Positions 5,229-6,233 of a stretch of 6,233 nt of DNA are shown here, piece by piece. The stretch is from positions 1 to 6,233 of the forward strand of contig JACCYI010000082.1 of assembly GCA_013696535.1 (NCBI GenBank), given 5' to 3'. The notes under the pieces were generated by a model. The model saw nothing but the letters and a program-made list of their open reading frames with translations, did no database searches and was not told the origin of the DNA. The DNA is from Solirubrobacterales bacterium. Its GTDB lineage: Bacteria; Actinomycetota; Thermoleophilia; Solirubrobacterales; Solirubrobacteraceae. Numbering within the stretch: position 1 is the first letter of the stretch; each line of letters starts with the position of its first letter. A program made the translations under genes and the position numbers.

Positions 5229-6233
5229 ATGGCGCCGGTCCCGAAGCGGCCCTGGACCCACTTCCTGCCGCTGTTCTTCCTGGCGGGCTTCGCGCTCGCG
5301 CTCGGTTTGGTGATCGGATTGAGCGGCGCCGGGGCAGCCGGCTCCTCGACCCAGGCTCAAGCTCAGACGGGCGCCGGCGACACCTTCGAGCGCCGACCAC
5401 CGAGTCCCCCGAAGACCATCAGCGTCGGATGGGCCGGGGACACCGTGCTGGGATCTCGGCACGGTATCCCGCCGAACGGGGGGCGCGACCTCCTGTCCGG
5501 TGTGCGGGACACGCTGCTCGAGCCTGACGTGATGATCGGCAACCTCGAAGGAGTGGTCGGAACCCGAGGCGCCGCCAAGTGCCCGCTCGCCACGCCGAAC
5601 TGCTTTGCGTTCCAGGCCCCTCCCGTAGCCGCCGACACGCTCGCCTGGGCGGGCTTCGACGTCATGAACCTCGCCAACAACCACGCGAACGACTACGGCC
5701 CGCTCGGGCTCGCCGACACGACCGCGAGCCTGAACTCGGCCCAAGTCATGCACACCGGTCTGGGCCCGCAAATCGCGGTGATCCGCCGTAAGGGCGTGTC
5801 GGTCGCGGTGATCGGATTCGCGGCCTACCCGTGGGCGGCCCGATTGGACGACATCCCGGCGGCGGTCCGGTTGGTGCACGAGGCGGCTCAAGTCGCCGAC
5901 GTCGTCGTCGTGGTGATGCACGCCGGGGGAGAGGGAACCGGTCAGATGCACACGCCGGTCGGCGAGGAAGTCGCGTTCGGTGAGCGACGCGGAGACACCC
6001 GGGCCTTCGCCCACGCCGTGGTGGACGCCGGCGCCGACGCGGTCTTCGGGTCAGGGCCGCACGTCATCCGCGGCGTCGAACTGCGCCGAAACGCGCCGAT
6101 CATCTACTCGACCGGGAATCTCGTCGGCTACCACACGTTCCCGACGACCGGTGCCCTGGCGCTCAGCGCGATCGTCGAGGTCCGGATCGACGCTCGCGGA
6201 CGCTTCCTCGGCGGCGGATGGACTCCCTTGCGC
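5229..6233 (+). CDS. CapA-family (PGA_cap) metallophosphatase-like protein, N-terminal part
   Basis: This gene is open to the right edge without a stop; 335 residues are visible. The N-terminus has a basic start and one hydrophobic helix (about residues 11-31), followed by an Ala/Gln/Ser-rich linker, so the protein is anchored in or exported across the membrane. The domain from about residue 63 shows the CapA/PgsA motif series in order: G-D-T-V-L-G (70-75), G-N-L-E-G (104-108), L-A-N-N-H-A-N-D-Y-G (148-157), M-H-A-G-G-E (230-235), G-S-G-P-H-V (274-279) and Y-S-T-G-N-L (293-298). Presumed metal or active-site residues D71, N105, E107, N151, H152, H231 and H278 are present. The family is linked to poly-gamma-glutamate capsule synthesis, but many members have no proven role. 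ATG 5229 is the first good start; the ribosome binding site is weak (GAGG at 5210-5213). The gene is divergent from the sugar importer. Confidence 0.9.
   Translation, partial: MAPVPKRPWTHFLPLFFLAGFALALGLVIGLSGAGAAGSSTQAQAQTGAGDTFERRPPSPPKTISVGWAGDTVLGSRHGIPPNGGRDLLSGVRDTLLEPDVMIGNLEGVVGTRGAAKCPLATPNCFAFQAPPVAADTLAWAGFDVMNLANNHANDYGPLGLADTTASLNSAQVMHTGLGPQIAVIRRKGVSVAVIGFAAYPWAARLDDIPAAVRLVHEAAQVADVVVVVMHAGGEGTGQMHTPVGEEVAFGERRGDTRAFAHAVVDAGADAVFGSGPHVIRGVELRRNAPIIYSTGNLVGYHTFPTTGALALSAIVEVRIDARGRFLGGGWTPLR

Noticed and set aside
5199..6014. 271-residue minus-strand open frame
   Set aside because: It is antisense to the capA-like gene, rich in Arg, Gly, His and Val without domain character. 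The plus-strand frame carries the full CapA motif series.

Overview
The window is GC-rich, densely packed bacterial DNA. Many stop codons overlap the next start (GTGA, ATGA), GTG starts are frequent, and long antisense shadow ORFs are common. The protein styles (a DrrAB-type exporter, a CapA-like protein with a GSGPHV motif, a lipoprotein signal ending TAGC) suggest an Actinomycetota genome, possibly a soil lineage such as Thermoleophilia/Solirubrobacterales. That placement is inference; no rRNA or other marker gene is present.

Layout. (1) Positions 1-1798, plus strand: the 3' end of an ABC exporter ATPase gene, then two paralogous ABC-2-type permease genes. All are joined by 4-bp stop/start overlaps and together look like a DrrA/DrrB/DrrB-type drug or lipid exporter. 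(2) Positions 1799-5073, minus strand: a three-gene CUT1-type carbohydrate importer operon, read from right to left. It consists of a substrate-binding lipoprotein, a MalF-like permease and a MalG-like permease, with no ATPase gene in the window. (3) Positions 5074-5228: a 155-bp divergent intergenic region with a near-perfect 20-bp palindrome. (4) Positions 5229-6233, plus strand: the start of a membrane-anchored CapA-family (poly-gamma-glutamate capsule synthesis-like) protein that runs off the right edge. It has no stop in the window, so it is easily overlooked.

The exporter cassette and the importer operon converge with zero spacing: the two stop codons abut inside a 10-bp palindrome. The importer is the most informative unit. 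Its binding-protein gene carries an apparent one-base loss in a G run near codon 404. Beyond that point the family-typical C-terminus (58 residues) is intact in the -1 frame, ending 10 bp before the malF-like start. The cause is either a sequencing or assembly error, a recent inactivating mutation or, less likely, recoding at the GGGG run.

I see no mobile element, CRISPR array, tRNA or rRNA, and no clear evidence of a wholly new system. The window is mainly ordinary transport genes with a few local oddities.
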